Part shown: positions 16,009 through 24,181 of the stretch, piece after piece
How the letters are laid out: each line of letters begins with the position of its first letter
How positions within the stretch are numbered: the stretch's first letter is position 1
Assembly (NCBI GenBank): GCA_023229435.1
Contig: JALNZF010000027.1
Span: forward strand, 1-36,226
Reading direction: 5' to 3'
Source of the DNA: Nitrospirota bacterium
GTDB taxonomy: Bacteria; Nitrospirota; UBA9217
Length of the DNA: 36,226 nt
The notes under the pieces: generated by a model
What the model saw: only the letters and a program-made list of their open reading frames with translations
Database searches by the model: none
Told to the model about the DNA's origin: nothing
Position numbers and translations under genes: made by a program

Positions 16009-17413
16009 TGTTCTTCTCCTCGTTATTATACCGGGGCAGTTCCAGGGTAAAGGTCGTTCCGACCCCGACCATGCTGTCCACCCTGATCTCTCCCTGATGA
16101 TTCTTGATGATCCCGTAGCTGACCGAAAGCCCGAGCCCGGTCCCGCCCTCTCCCTTGGTGCTGAAGAAAGGATCGAAAATATGAGGAAGAAATTCGGGCG
16201 CGATGCCCTTGCCCGTGTCCGCGACGCCGATCTCAATGGAATCTCCCTTCTTTCCAGGCCTTGATGAAATAACGAGCCTGCCGCCGGAGGTCATGGCCTG
16301 GACCGCGTTGGTGATCAGATTCACCAGGACCTGCTGGATCTGGTGGTCGTCCACGAACACCGGGGGCAGGCCGTCGGCGAGATGGATCGAGGTCTCGATA
16401 TTCGACACATCGATCATATTCTGCACCAGGGTGAGCGTCTGCTGGATCACGGTGTTGATGTCCGCTTGTTTTGGATGCGCATCCTTGGGTTTTGAAAAAT
16501 CGAGCAGGTTCTTCACGATCTTCCGTATCCGCTCCGTCTCGGCATCAACCTTGTTCATGAACTCGATCCGGTCATGTTCCCCAAGCTTCGGGTACAGCTC
16601 CGCGTAGGTCTGGGCGATCATGGAGATGTTGTTCAGTGGGTTCGTGATCTCATGGGCCACGCCCGCCGTCAGGATGCCGAGGGACGCGAGCTTCTTGGAC
16701 TGGATGATCTGCTCTTCACGGTGCGCCAGTTCCTCGGACATGGAATCCATCGCCTCGATGACCGAGCCAAGCTCATCCCTTGGCCGAACGCCTTCGATAC
16801 GGTTGAAGTTCCCCTCGGAGATGGATTTGGTGAGCTTTTCGATCCGCCGGAGCGAACGCACGATCTTCTGGGATATGATATGCGTGATGATGAGCGCCGA
16901 AGCAAGGATGACCCAGAAAGAGATTATGAGGATACGCTTGGAGCTCAGAATAATATCGTTCACGCGGGTGCGTTCGAGGCGCGAGATGGATTCAGAATAC
17001 TCCTTCAATCTTTTTCCCGCGGCTCTGATCTTCGTTTCCAGATCTGGGTCCCGAGGGTCCCCGGTACTCGCCCCGTTGATGGCGAACGAGTAGGCCTTGA
17101 GATGGGATTGAAGTTTTTTCAGATCTTCTTCCTCGATGGCCCGGATGATATCATCCTTCTCGGCCTCGATGGTCGTCATCGTCGACGCTATTTTACCCCG
17201 GATGTCCATGAGCGCCTTCCGGTCGTGGTACAGGAAAAAATTCTTTTCCGAAACCCTCATTTCGAGAAAGGACGCGTTCAGGTCATCGGCGATCTCCACG
17301 AACCGGAGTTTTGTCAATACCATGTTCGCGTTCTGATAGGCAAACAGGCCGATCAAAACAATGAATGCGCCGTTGATGATGTTCGATAAGATAAGTTTAT
17401 TTTCTATTTTCAT
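16001..17413 (-). CDS. Membrane sensor histidine kinase (HAMP-HisKA-HATPase)
   Basis: A 470-aa protein. TM1 about 8-28, a periplasmic helical sensor region about 30-160 (Glu/Lys-rich, four-helix-bundle-like), TM2 about 160-180, HAMP about 180-235, then dimerisation/phosphotransfer with H254 in GVAHEITNPLNN, and the HATPase domain: N box N369 in NLITNAVQAM, G1 DTGKGI, F box FDPFFSTK, G2 GTGLGLSVSYG. The ATG at 17413 has AGGA 5 nt upstream; the longer frame to 17545 lies inside the neighbouring gene. The ligand is unknown. Gap of 28 bp to the upstream DUF202 gene, and it overlaps the response regulator downstream. Confidence 0.93.
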   Translation of the reverse strand: MKIENKLILSNIINGAFIVLIGLFAYQNANMVLTKLRFVEIADDLNASFLEMRVSEKNFFLYHDRKALMDIRGKIASTMTTIEAEKDDIIRAIEEEDLKKLQSHLKAYSFAINGASTGDPRDPDLETKIRAAGKRLKEYSESISRLERTRVNDIILSSKRILIISFWVILASALIITHIISQKIVRSLRRIEKLTKSISEGNFNRIEGVRPRDELGSVIEAMDSMSEELAHREEQIIQSKKLASLGILTAGVAHEITNPLNNISMIAQTYAELYPKLGEHDRIEFMNKVDAETERIRKIVKNLLDFSKPKDAHPKQADINTVIQQTLTLVQNMIDVSNIETSIHLADGLPPVFVDDHQIQQVLVNLITNAVQAMTSGGRLVISSRPGKKGDSIEIGVADTGKGIAPEFLPHIFDPFFSTKGEGGTGLGLSVSYGIIKNHQGEIRVDSMVGVGTTFTLELPRYNNEEKNNE

Positions 17414-17441
17414 GACATCCTGCTCCGAACTCCGAACTGCT

Positions 17442-18665
17442 TTACCCCATGCACCGCGGGATCTCCGCCTGTTCCTTTCTGACCGGCAGGTACCACAGGA
17501 AGCCGTCCATGGCCATGAGCACCCCCGCAACAATAAGCAATGCATCGAAGGCCGTCAGAAAACTGAAACCGAAATAATGCATAAGCCCGAACCCGACCAT
17601 GGTGAACGAAACACCGGTACGGATGAATGCCAGTCCTGTCCTCGCGCGCGCGTAGATCGTCCGGTAGCAGGCCGCCACGGTCCGCTGGGCCGCGAGCACA
17701 TTACGCTCGCGCGCCAGGTGTGTGCGCTCCCTGCTGGCCGGCGAGGGAAAGAGAATGGTGCAGTGGCCGCCGAGACAATCGCCAAGCCGGGCGAGCATGG
17801 TCCCCTTTGTCGATGATGCGATCGCGCACTGGTCGAGATAATGGTAGGCATCAAGAAACTGGAGCGTCGCCGCGGTGACCTCGATAAGCGTCTGGTGCCC
17901 GGGCGTTCTCATCCTGGTCCTCCGCACGGTTAAATACCCGGACAGCCCGAAGACGCCGAGAGAGACGCCGGCCGCCATCATCAACCAGGTGAGCGGGTTG
18001 GCGGCGCCGGCGGGATGAGTTTGCATCAGTACATCGGACAGCGTGATGAGACCCAGCCCCCATCTGAGGATGGCAAGGTCGGTGCGGCCCTTTGCCAGGT
18101 CGTTGCGGTAGCAGGCGAGCCGTGTCCTCCAATGGGCCATGGTATTGCGCCAGAAGGCGAGGCCGGTCCGCTCCGTCCCGATCAGCGATCCGGGCTTCGC
18201 GTGCAGGAAGTCCTGGATGAACCACTGGAGGTCCTCTTCAAGCGCCACCCAGAACTCATATTGTTCTGCCTTGATGGATTGCCTGACCTCGTCCTGCACG
18301 CGCCGGTCCTGCGGATCATGTGCGGCGATAATAACGGTAGTGCCGTCATGAATGATCGGAAACCACAGGCTGATGGACAGCCGTTCGCCATCGAGTCCTG
18401 TCAGGCACCCGGGGGGTATGGGCATCCGCTCGTCATATTCCACGAAGGGGCACTTGAAATATTCGGACAACGCGGCCAGAAGCGTTCCCTTCGGCACGCC
18501 GTACTCATGGATGAGTACGCGCTCGATATCGATGCCCCGGGCAACGGCGGCCTGTTCGGCTTGCCGCAGTTCATCGTTCGTCAGCACTCCCCAATCCATC
18601 AGGATAAGAAACCGCTCCGCCTGCTGTCCTTCCTTCACCTCGTTATGAGTTGTCTTATAGGTCAT
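17442..18665 (-). CDS. GspE/MshE N-terminal-like domain fused to two DUF202 membrane domains
   Basis: A 407-aa protein. Residues about 18-155 resemble the N-terminal domain of type II secretion / type IV pilus ATPases (GspE-N, MshEN): GVLTNDELRQAEQAA, HEYGVPKGTLLAALSEYFKC, PFVEYDE, then FPIIHDGTTVIIAAHDPQDRRVQDEV. No ATPase domain follows, and the RLGxx c-di-GMP signature is not intact. Residues about 165-250 and 312-397 are DUF202 units: arrays of RT/RN-LA heptads (ERTHLARERN, ARTGLAFIRTGVSF) followed by membrane helices ending in WYLPVRK. The first unit is more degenerate. The start at ATG 18665 overlaps the previous gene's end by 11 nt. It is a paralogue of the next gene upstream. The function of this fusion is unknown to me; a membrane receptor or platform that signals to the downstream kinase system is inference. 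Confidence 0.8.
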   Translation of the reverse strand: MTYKTTHNEVKEGQQAERFLILMDWGVLTNDELRQAEQAAVARGIDIERVLIHEYGVPKGTLLAALSEYFKCPFVEYDERMPIPPGCLTGLDGERLSISLWFPIIHDGTTVIIAAHDPQDRRVQDEVRQSIKAEQYEFWVALEEDLQWFIQDFLHAKPGSLIGTERTGLAFWRNTMAHWRTRLACYRNDLAKGRTDLAILRWGLGLITLSDVLMQTHPAGAANPLTWLMMAAGVSLGVFGLSGYLTVRRTRMRTPGHQTLIEVTAATLQFLDAYHYLDQCAIASSTKGTMLARLGDCLGGHCTILFPSPASRERTHLARERNVLAAQRTVAACYRTIYARARTGLAFIRTGVSFTMVGFGLMHYFGFSFLTAFDALLIVAGVLMAMDGFLWYLPVRKEQAEIPRCMG

Positions 18666-20301
18666 CGTGACTGAATACCGCTTTTCTCCAGGAACGGGAC
18701 ACTGTCCCGTAATCGGGAATCGCGAGCTCCATTTCCCCGTAACAATACGGGAACTGTTTTCTCGTTCTTTCGGCGGGGAGATGCCAGTAGAGTCCGTCGG
18801 CAATGAACAACAGCCCCGACAGGATCAGCGCGGCATCGAATATCGTCCACCAGACATTGCCCGCGCCAAAATAGACCAGCAGCCCCAGGCCCACCGCGGA
18901 GATGCTCATTCCCGTTCTGATGAACGCCATTCCGGTCCGGGAACGGGCCATGACGGTGCGAAGCCGGGCCATCACGTTCCGCCGCTCGGCAAGAAGCGTC
19001 CGTTCCAGGGCAAGACCGGTGGTGGCCCAGATCCCCGGAGAATTGAACCCCTTCACCGGCGGAAGAGACATGCGAATGGGATCAACATTTCCTTGTTTGA
19101 ACACAAAAGGGAATACCGCATCCCAGATGCTCGGCTTTCCCTCCGACCTTTTTACGGCTTGCGAACTTTTTTCGCCGGCATGGCGGCCGGGCAGGTACCA
19201 ATAAAATCCCTCCGCTACCATCATTGCTCCCAGGATAACAAGGGCCACGTCAAGTGCCACCCAGAGGCCAACATGATATTGTCTGAGCAGTGCAATACCA
19301 ATCCCGATAAAGGCGATCCCCGTGCGTGTGAAGGAAAGCCCCGTACGCGCCCGCGCCATGAGAGTACGATGGCACGCGAGGGACGTCCGTTCCTCGGCAA
19401 GATCCGTTCTGTCGCTTGCCAGAAATCTGCGGCGCATTACCGGAGAAAGATTGTTCCATCCGCTCCGGAGCTTTCCCGCTCCGGCAACCTCGTTGCTGCG
19501 GCTGAAGATCGGATCGTCCCCGGGGTTGGAAACCTGAAGCACGGTCGATCCACCAGTAGGCTCCGTCGATGAACAATCCAGGTGCTTTTCCCCGACAATA
19601 CGGGCCGGGAGATACCATTTCATGCCGTCTATCGTCATGACCACGCCCGCGACAAAGAGCGGCACCTCGACAACGATCAGATAGCCCATGCCGAAGATCC
19701 GGACAAGTACCAGCGCGATCGTAATAAAAGAGAGACCGGTCCGCAGGAATGCCAGTCCCGTCCTCCCCTTCGCCGACGCCGTCCGGAAATAGGAAAGCAT
19801 TGAACGACGGTCGGCGAGAAAGGTCCTAACCTTGGCGAGCGGTGTTCTGCCCGCCGAAGGTGGAAATCCGGGGTTCAGATCCTGATTGTGCTCTATTATC
19901 CTGATAAGGTCCGCGGAAAGGGTGACCCGGAATTCAACCGTCTTCACCTGAAGTGTTTTTTGGATATCTTCGAGCACAACCGGGTCATCGGGATAACAGG
20001 CGATGACCTCGGCGGCATCCTGCTGGATCGACAAGGGGAGCCACAGGACGCGTTTCAATCTCTCCATATCCACGCGCCGCATGATCTGCTGAGAAACGAC
20101 GACACCCTCGTCGTATTCTACAAAGGGCGCATTATAATATTCCGAGAGGCAGAGGAGTACCTCGTGTTTGGGCACACCTGCCGTTCCCAATAAATCTTCG
20201 AGCGAAGTCCGCGAGAGTTCCGCTTCCACGATGAGCCGGTACAGCTCATCCCTGGACAGGAGTTCTCTTCTGACCAATCTATCAAATTTGTTCGTTATCA
20301 T
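18655..20301 (-). CDS. GspE/MshE N-terminal-like domain fused to three DUF202 membrane domains
   Basis: About 548 aa. Residues about 1-140 are a GspE-N/MshEN-like domain (LLSRDELYRLIVEAELS, AGVPKHEVLLCLSEYYNA, PFVEYDEG, LWLPLSIQQDAAEVIACYPDDP). DUF202 units lie at about 150-234 (KGRTGLAFLRTGLSF), 290-373 (ASDRTDLAEERTSLACHRT, ARTGLSFTRTGIAF) and 428-512 (ALERTLLAERRNVMARLRT, SRTGMAFIRTGMSI), each closed by a Trp-Tyr/His-Leu-Pro motif. The ATG at 20301 is tentative; ATG 20328 is an alternative, and neither has an SD. Longer starts up to 20541 are excluded because a terminator at 20368-20397 lies in that interval. First gene of the signalling operon and paralogue of the next gene. Confidence 0.78.
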   Translation of the reverse strand: MITNKFDRLVRRELLSRDELYRLIVEAELSRTSLEDLLGTAGVPKHEVLLCLSEYYNAPFVEYDEGVVVSQQIMRRVDMERLKRVLWLPLSIQQDAAEVIACYPDDPVVLEDIQKTLQVKTVEFRVTLSADLIRIIEHNQDLNPGFPPSAGRTPLAKVRTFLADRRSMLSYFRTASAKGRTGLAFLRTGLSFITIALVLVRIFGMGYLIVVEVPLFVAGVVMTIDGMKWYLPARIVGEKHLDCSSTEPTGGSTVLQVSNPGDDPIFSRSNEVAGAGKLRSGWNNLSPVMRRRFLASDRTDLAEERTSLACHRTLMARARTGLSFTRTGIAFIGIGIALLRQYHVGLWVALDVALVILGAMMVAEGFYWYLPGRHAGEKSSQAVKRSEGKPSIWDAVFPFVFKQGNVDPIRMSLPPVKGFNSPGIWATTGLALERTLLAERRNVMARLRTVMARSRTGMAFIRTGMSISAVGLGLLVYFGAGNVWWTIFDAALILSGLLFIADGLYWHLPAERTRKQFPYCYGEMELAIPDYGTVSRSWRKAVFSHDDL

Positions 20302-20367
20302 AGGGTGCGGCGCGTGGAAGGGAAACATACTGACAGGAACTGCTTTCACAGGACTGAGTTCAAGAGT

Positions 20368-20397
20368 AAAAAAGATGGAGGCGTTTTCGCCTCCATC
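20368..20397 (-). terminator. Rho-independent terminator after tatA
   Basis: On the minus strand a perfect 10-bp stem GATGGAGGCG / CGCCTCCATC with an AAAA loop, followed by TTTTTT. It ends the tatA transcript about 140 bp after its stop and lies only about 40-70 bp before the DUF202 fusion gene, so it may also act as an attenuator for read-through into that operon. Confidence 0.85.
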
Positions 20398-20537
20398 ACA
20401 AGTACAACACAAGGGATATTTGATGATTGGCGCAACAATCGTCCTACAACTTATACCTCGAATTTTTCCTCGTGATGGACCTTCGTCATTCTTGATCCGA
20501 TGTTCCCTTCCAACACTTCTCCAAATAATCGTGCGCA

Positions 20538-20720
20538 TCAAATCATTGTTTTTTCTTTGTGGTGCTGCTCGATACCTGCGGGTTTGTCCTGCAAACCCTC
20601 CTTAAAACCCCGGATCGCTTTTCCAAGACTCTCCCCGAGCGCGGGAAGCCTGTTCGGCCCGAAGATCACCAGGGCAATGATCAGGATGACCACCATTTCA
20701 GGAAATCCAAGTCCAGCCAT
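20538..20720 (-). CDS. tatA: Twin-arginine translocase subunit TatA/TatE
   Basis: A 60-aa protein with an N-terminal membrane helix (MVVILIIALVIF), the FG hinge in FGPNRLPALGESLGKAIRGF, an amphipathic helix, and a short charged tail. Exactly the TatA/E layout. It would form the protein-conducting pore of the Tat system together with TatC (and TatB), but none of these is in the window. GGAG lies 6 nt before ATG 20720. Its own terminator follows at 20368-20397. Confidence 0.93.
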   Translation of the reverse strand: MAGLGFPEMVVILIIALVIFGPNRLPALGESLGKAIRGFKEGLQDKPAGIEQHHKEKTMI

Positions 20721-20754
20721 GTGCTGCTCCTTTTTTTAATAAAAATAAGAAACC

Positions 20755-20941
20755 CCTGCATCCCGTGAACAGGTTCGCGCACAAGCATGCGCAAGCAGTC
20801 TAAGTGCCCATGTCATGATAAGCCCGGCAGACACGGCCGAGCCTGATCTACCGGGCGAGGGGAAGTGCTGCGATGCTCGAAAAGGCTCGTTATCAGAACC
20901 CGCAATGCATGCCTGCGCGAACCTGTGAACCGGGGTGCAGG
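20755..20941. repeat. Inverted-repeat element upstream of tatA
   Basis: A 187-bp segment with imperfect inverted arms of about 35-40 bp: CCTGCATCCCG...ACAGGTTCGCGCA...GCATGC at the left (from 20755) and its complement at the right (to 20941). No gene inside. It is of a different sequence family from the ACTCAGGT elements but of similar size. It occupies the tatA-usp interval and may supply or displace promoter sequence of tatA. Confidence 0.6.
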
Positions 20942-21003
20942 AAAAGAAAAGCATCGTGAACTTCCTAGTAAGGACCTGTCTTTACAGTCGCGCTTCAGGA
21001 CTT

Positions 21004-21426
21004 TTACACATTCACTACATACACCGGACAGGGCGCCAGGTCGATGACCTTCTCGACGATATGGTCTCCGAACAGCCTGCTCAGGATGCCCTTCTTCTTT
21101 TTCGATCCCATGATGATAAGATCGCACCGTTCCTCTTCCGCGACCTCAACGATCCTCTGCGGGACATCGCCCTGCTCCAGTCTCGTTTTGATCATCGCGC
21201 CTTCAGCCTTCGCCATCTCATTGATCTCTGAAACAGCCCTGGCGCCGCCGTCGTCCAGCACGTCGTTCAGGTTCTTGATCCCGGTAAGATTGAGATCTCC
21301 GTCGAACGGACGCAGTACCTTCACGACCGTGATCCAGGTCTTTTCATCCCTGGCCATTTTGATGCCCTGTTCCAGGACCTCTTTATGTCCATTCAATGCG
21401 ATAAGGATTTTTCTGTAGCCTTTCAT
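21004..21426 (-). CDS. Universal stress protein (UspA) family, single domain
   Basis: A 140-aa Usp fold: KILIALNGHKEVLEQGIKMA at the N-terminus, then QRIVEVAEEERCDLIIMGSKKKKG and RLFGDHIVEKVIDLAPCPVYVV. The glycine motif after IIMGS is altered (Lys-rich, Asp in place of the usual Ser/Thr), so ATP binding is uncertain. The ATG at 21426 has GGGAG 9 nt upstream. Last gene of the Usp-TauE operon. Confidence 0.88.
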   Translation of the reverse strand: MKGYRKILIALNGHKEVLEQGIKMARDEKTWITVVKVLRPFDGDLNLTGIKNLNDVLDDGGARAVSEINEMAKAEGAMIKTRLEQGDVPQRIVEVAEEERCDLIIMGSKKKKGILSRLFGDHIVEKVIDLAPCPVYVVNV

Positions 21427-21469
21427 ATCTACATACTCCCTTTCTTTTATCCGTCCGTCGTCCTTCAAC

Positions 21470-22333
21470 TCACCGAACTATCAATATCGGCCGTTCCGCG
21501 TTGGCAATGATCCGCTCCGCCGTGCTGCCCATGATCGCCTTGTTCATGCCGCTCCAGCCGTGGGTCCCCATGACGATCAGATCGTTCTTGAACTTGTCGG
21601 AGAGCTCAATGATCTTGTCGCTCGCATGGCCCTCCTGGACCACGGCCTTGATCTGCACTCCCTGTTCAGCGGCCAGCTTCTTCGCAACATCGGCGATCTT
21701 CTCGGCCTCCTGGAAAAGGCTTTTCGTAATGGTCTCGGTCTTGAAGAAATCCATCATTTCCTCGTAGCGCGGGATCACATAGAGGACCGTGATCTCTCCG
21801 CCGTCGAGCCTGGACAGTTCACAGGCGCGGACCAGCGCCTTTTTGCTGGACTCTGAACCGTCAAAGGGTACCAGCATTGAGCTGTATTTTCCGGTGCATC
21901 GGGTGCATTCCCTGGTCACGACCAGCACATCGCAGGGGGAATTCATAATTACCTGCGAGGTCACACTGCCCATGAGCAGTCTTTTGAATCCCTTCCTGCC
22001 GTAAGTGCCCAGGGCGATCAGGTCTGACTTGTTCGTTTGTGCCGTTTCAACGATTACCTCGGGCGGCTCGCCCTCGCAGATATAAGACTCGACACTGCCG
22101 TTCAAGCCGAATTCGGACTGGAGGCTCTTTTTCGCATCAAGACAGACCTTGGTGCCGAACTCGAACCGTTTTTCCATCTGCGACGGCAGTATGGTGAACT
22201 CTTCCTGGTCGAAAAATACCGCATGGATAAGGAGAAGCTTCCCTCCGTGCACCTTCACCCACCGGGAGGCCTCTTTCAGCGCGGCCTTGCTCGACAGCGA
22301 CTCGTCATAGCCTACAACAATTGAGTTATACAT
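21470..22333 (-). CDS. Tandem universal stress protein (UspA-UspA)
   Basis: A 287-aa protein with two Usp domains, 1-142 and 150-287. Both keep the ATP-binding pattern G-x2-G-x9-G-S/T: GTYGRKGFKRLLMGS and GTHGWSGMNKAIMGS. A CTRC pair lies in the linker. ATG 22333 overlaps the preceding stop by one nucleotide (TGATG), so translation is coupled. The family responds to energy, oxidative or starvation stress; the partner here is probably the membrane proteins of the same operon. Confidence 0.93.
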   Translation of the reverse strand: MYNSIVVGYDESLSSKAALKEASRWVKVHGGKLLLIHAVFFDQEEFTILPSQMEKRFEFGTKVCLDAKKSLQSEFGLNGSVESYICEGEPPEVIVETAQTNKSDLIALGTYGRKGFKRLLMGSVTSQVIMNSPCDVLVVTRECTRCTGKYSSMLVPFDGSESSKKALVRACELSRLDGGEITVLYVIPRYEEMMDFFKTETITKSLFQEAEKIADVAKKLAAEQGVQIKAVVQEGHASDKIIELSDKFKNDLIVMGTHGWSGMNKAIMGSTAERIIANAERPILIVR

Positions 22334-23175
22334 CAGTGAGAACCCCCGCCTTTTCTGAACACCATGCTTACGCCAACACCCGCGCCGAGCGCGACCCCGA
22401 TGGAAAGAAAACCGTAGATCGCCGGGCTGTTCTGCGCCATCGTGGCCAGTGTCTTGACCATGCCGACCTGCTCCACGTTCACCTTTGCTTGTGCCTGTTC
22501 TATGACCTTATTGTCCTTCACGGCATAGACCGAGACGAGGTAATCGCCCGGCTGGGCCTGGTAGGGCCAATCGGTGAGGATGTAGTAATCCTGGCTTCCC
22601 TCCGCGTTCAGTTTGGTATCGATCTTTCCGAACGACGTCGTGTATACTTTGGATCCTTCCTTGAACTTGACGAACTCATCAAACCATTTTGTTTTCTCTT
22701 CCTCGTTCGCGACCGGGGTTATATCCACATGCTTCGCGAGCGCGGGATAGCCGATCACGTACTTTTCCCGCTCTTCGACGCTCAGGATGTCTTCCACCTT
22801 CTTCGTGCTGAAGACCTCGTAGAAGTTGGGTGTCTGCTCGAACTTCAGCTGGCCCACGTTCATCCACAACACCCCCGCGATCTTGCCCTTCTGCTTCATT
22901 ACCTGGTGCCCTTCGGGCGAGGTTATCTTTATGACCAGGTCCACGCCCGGGTCCGATATGCCCCGCACGCTCACGGTGCTGCCGTGATAAAAGAAGTCGA
23001 TGGTGATATGATCGTGATTCGCTATTGCGGTAAGCATGGCCTGCGCCGTGCCGGCGAATGCAAATTGGAAAATGCAAAATGCAAAAGTTAAAATCAGCGC
23101 GGCCATAACCCGCATTTTTCTAACTTCAGTTTGAAATTTGAATTTTGCATTTTGAATTTTGAATTGATTTTTCAT
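22333..23175 (-). CDS. Alph_Pro_TM-like (TIGR02186-type) membrane protein
   Basis: A 280-aa protein with a long signal sequence, a periplasmic domain (about 47-250) and a C-terminal membrane helix (IYGFLSIGVALGAGVGVSMVF). The blocks ITIDFFYHGSTVSVRGISDPGVDLVIKI and the position directly after a TauE gene match the Alph_Pro_TM family as I know it. The role is unknown. ATG 23175 has a perfect AGGAGG 8 nt upstream within the end of the TauE gene. The first 40 codons contain the degenerate AAATTTGAATTTTGCATTTT intergenic repeat: it encodes both the basic n-region (KNQFKIQNAKFKFQ) and the hydrophobic core (LTFAFCIFQFAFAG). An internal ATG at 23115 is a possible but weaker start. Confidence 0.8.
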   Translation of the reverse strand: MKNQFKIQNAKFKFQTEVRKMRVMAALILTFAFCIFQFAFAGTAQAMLTAIANHDHITIDFFYHGSTVSVRGISDPGVDLVIKITSPEGHQVMKQKGKIAGVLWMNVGQLKFEQTPNFYEVFSTKKVEDILSVEEREKYVIGYPALAKHVDITPVANEEEKTKWFDEFVKFKEGSKVYTTSFGKIDTKLNAEGSQDYYILTDWPYQAQPGDYLVSVYAVKDNKVIEQAQAKVNVEQVGMVKTLATMAQNSPAIYGFLSIGVALGAGVGVSMVFRKGGGSH

Positions 23176-23176
23176 T

Positions 23177-24103
23177 TTAATGTCCTCCTACTTGACTAAG
23201 AAGTAATGCCGGAGTCAGGGTGACTTCGAACACGATCTTGACGGTCACGGCCAGCACGATCCCCGCAAGCAGGATCTTGAGCTGCTCGGCCTTGAGCTTC
23301 CGGCCGAATACGGTGCCGATCTGCGCCCCTACGGTCGAGCCCACGAGCAGGAGCACGGCGAGCAGGAAGTCCACGCTGTGATTGGTGTATGCCTGGAGGA
23401 ACGTGACCTCGATGCAGGTGAAGAGGATCTGGAACAGGCTTGTCCCGACCACCACATGCATCGGCATCCTGAGCAGGTACACCATGATCGGGACCATCAG
23501 GAACCCGCCGCCCACGCCCATGATCGCGGCAAGAATACCGACAAATCCGCCAAGCACGATCGGAACGAACACGGAATGTGTGATACCCGACTTCTCGAAG
23601 CGGGTCTGGAGCGGCAGGGAATGCAGGAACCTGCCCATCGCGGATTCTTTTTCTTCCTTCGCTTCTTCTGCAGCGCCATCCTTTTTCTTTCTCATGCTCT
23701 GGAGGCTCTCGATGAACATGTAGACACCGACGATGCCGAGCATGAGGATATACGTGATCTTAATCACGAAATCAGCATTACCCATGGCATGAAGCAGTTT
23801 GATGGCCTGGACGCCGACGATGCCTCCGGCAAATCCGCCGACCAGGAGATACAGTCCCATCTTAAAGTCCACGTTCCCCACCCGCCAGTGCGCGTAGGTG
23901 CCGGACGTGGATGCCGCCACGATCTGGTTGGAATCGGTTGCCGCGGCGACCGTCGAGGGTATGCCGAACATGATGAGCAGCGGCGTCAGAAGAAATCCGC
24001 CGCCGACGCCGAAGAGACCGGAAAGCAGTCCCACGGCCAGCCCGAGCCCCACGGGAATCAGGATGTTGATACTGGTCAAAGCAATAGGTAGATACAGGTA
24101 CAT
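23177..24103 (-). CDS. TauE/SafE family permease
   Basis: A 308-aa inner-membrane protein of the sulfite exporter TauE/SafE family, with about 8 helices in two pseudo-repeats, each with the GxGGG motif: LLSGLFGVGGGFLLTPLL and ILAAIMGVGGGFLMVPIM. A charged loop (about 135-160) separates the halves. It probably exports an organosulfur or C2 anion; the substrate is not readable. ATG 24103 has AGGAG 8 nt upstream. The stop is 1 bp before the next gene's ATG. Between it and the upstream Usp gene lies a GAACCTTGAACCCTGAAC repeat (about 24139-24180). Confidence 0.92.
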   Translation of the reverse strand: MYLYLPIALTSINILIPVGLGLAVGLLSGLFGVGGGFLLTPLLIMFGIPSTVAAATDSNQIVAASTSGTYAHWRVGNVDFKMGLYLLVGGFAGGIVGVQAIKLLHAMGNADFVIKITYILMLGIVGVYMFIESLQSMRKKKDGAAEEAKEEKESAMGRFLHSLPLQTRFEKSGITHSVFVPIVLGGFVGILAAIMGVGGGFLMVPIMVYLLRMPMHVVVGTSLFQILFTCIEVTFLQAYTNHSVDFLLAVLLLVGSTVGAQIGTVFGRKLKAEQLKILLAGIVLAVTVKIVFEVTLTPALLLSQVGGH

Positions 24104-24181
24104 TACTCAAGCTCCTTTTCTCTTAATATTTTTTCCGCGAACCTTGAACCCTGAACTTTGAACCCTGAACTCTGAACTTTT

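Noticed and set aside
20302..20541. 80-residue N-terminal extension of the DUF202x3 fusion
   Set aside because: Contains a complete rho-independent terminator and shows no domain; starts at 20301 or 20328 are more sensible.
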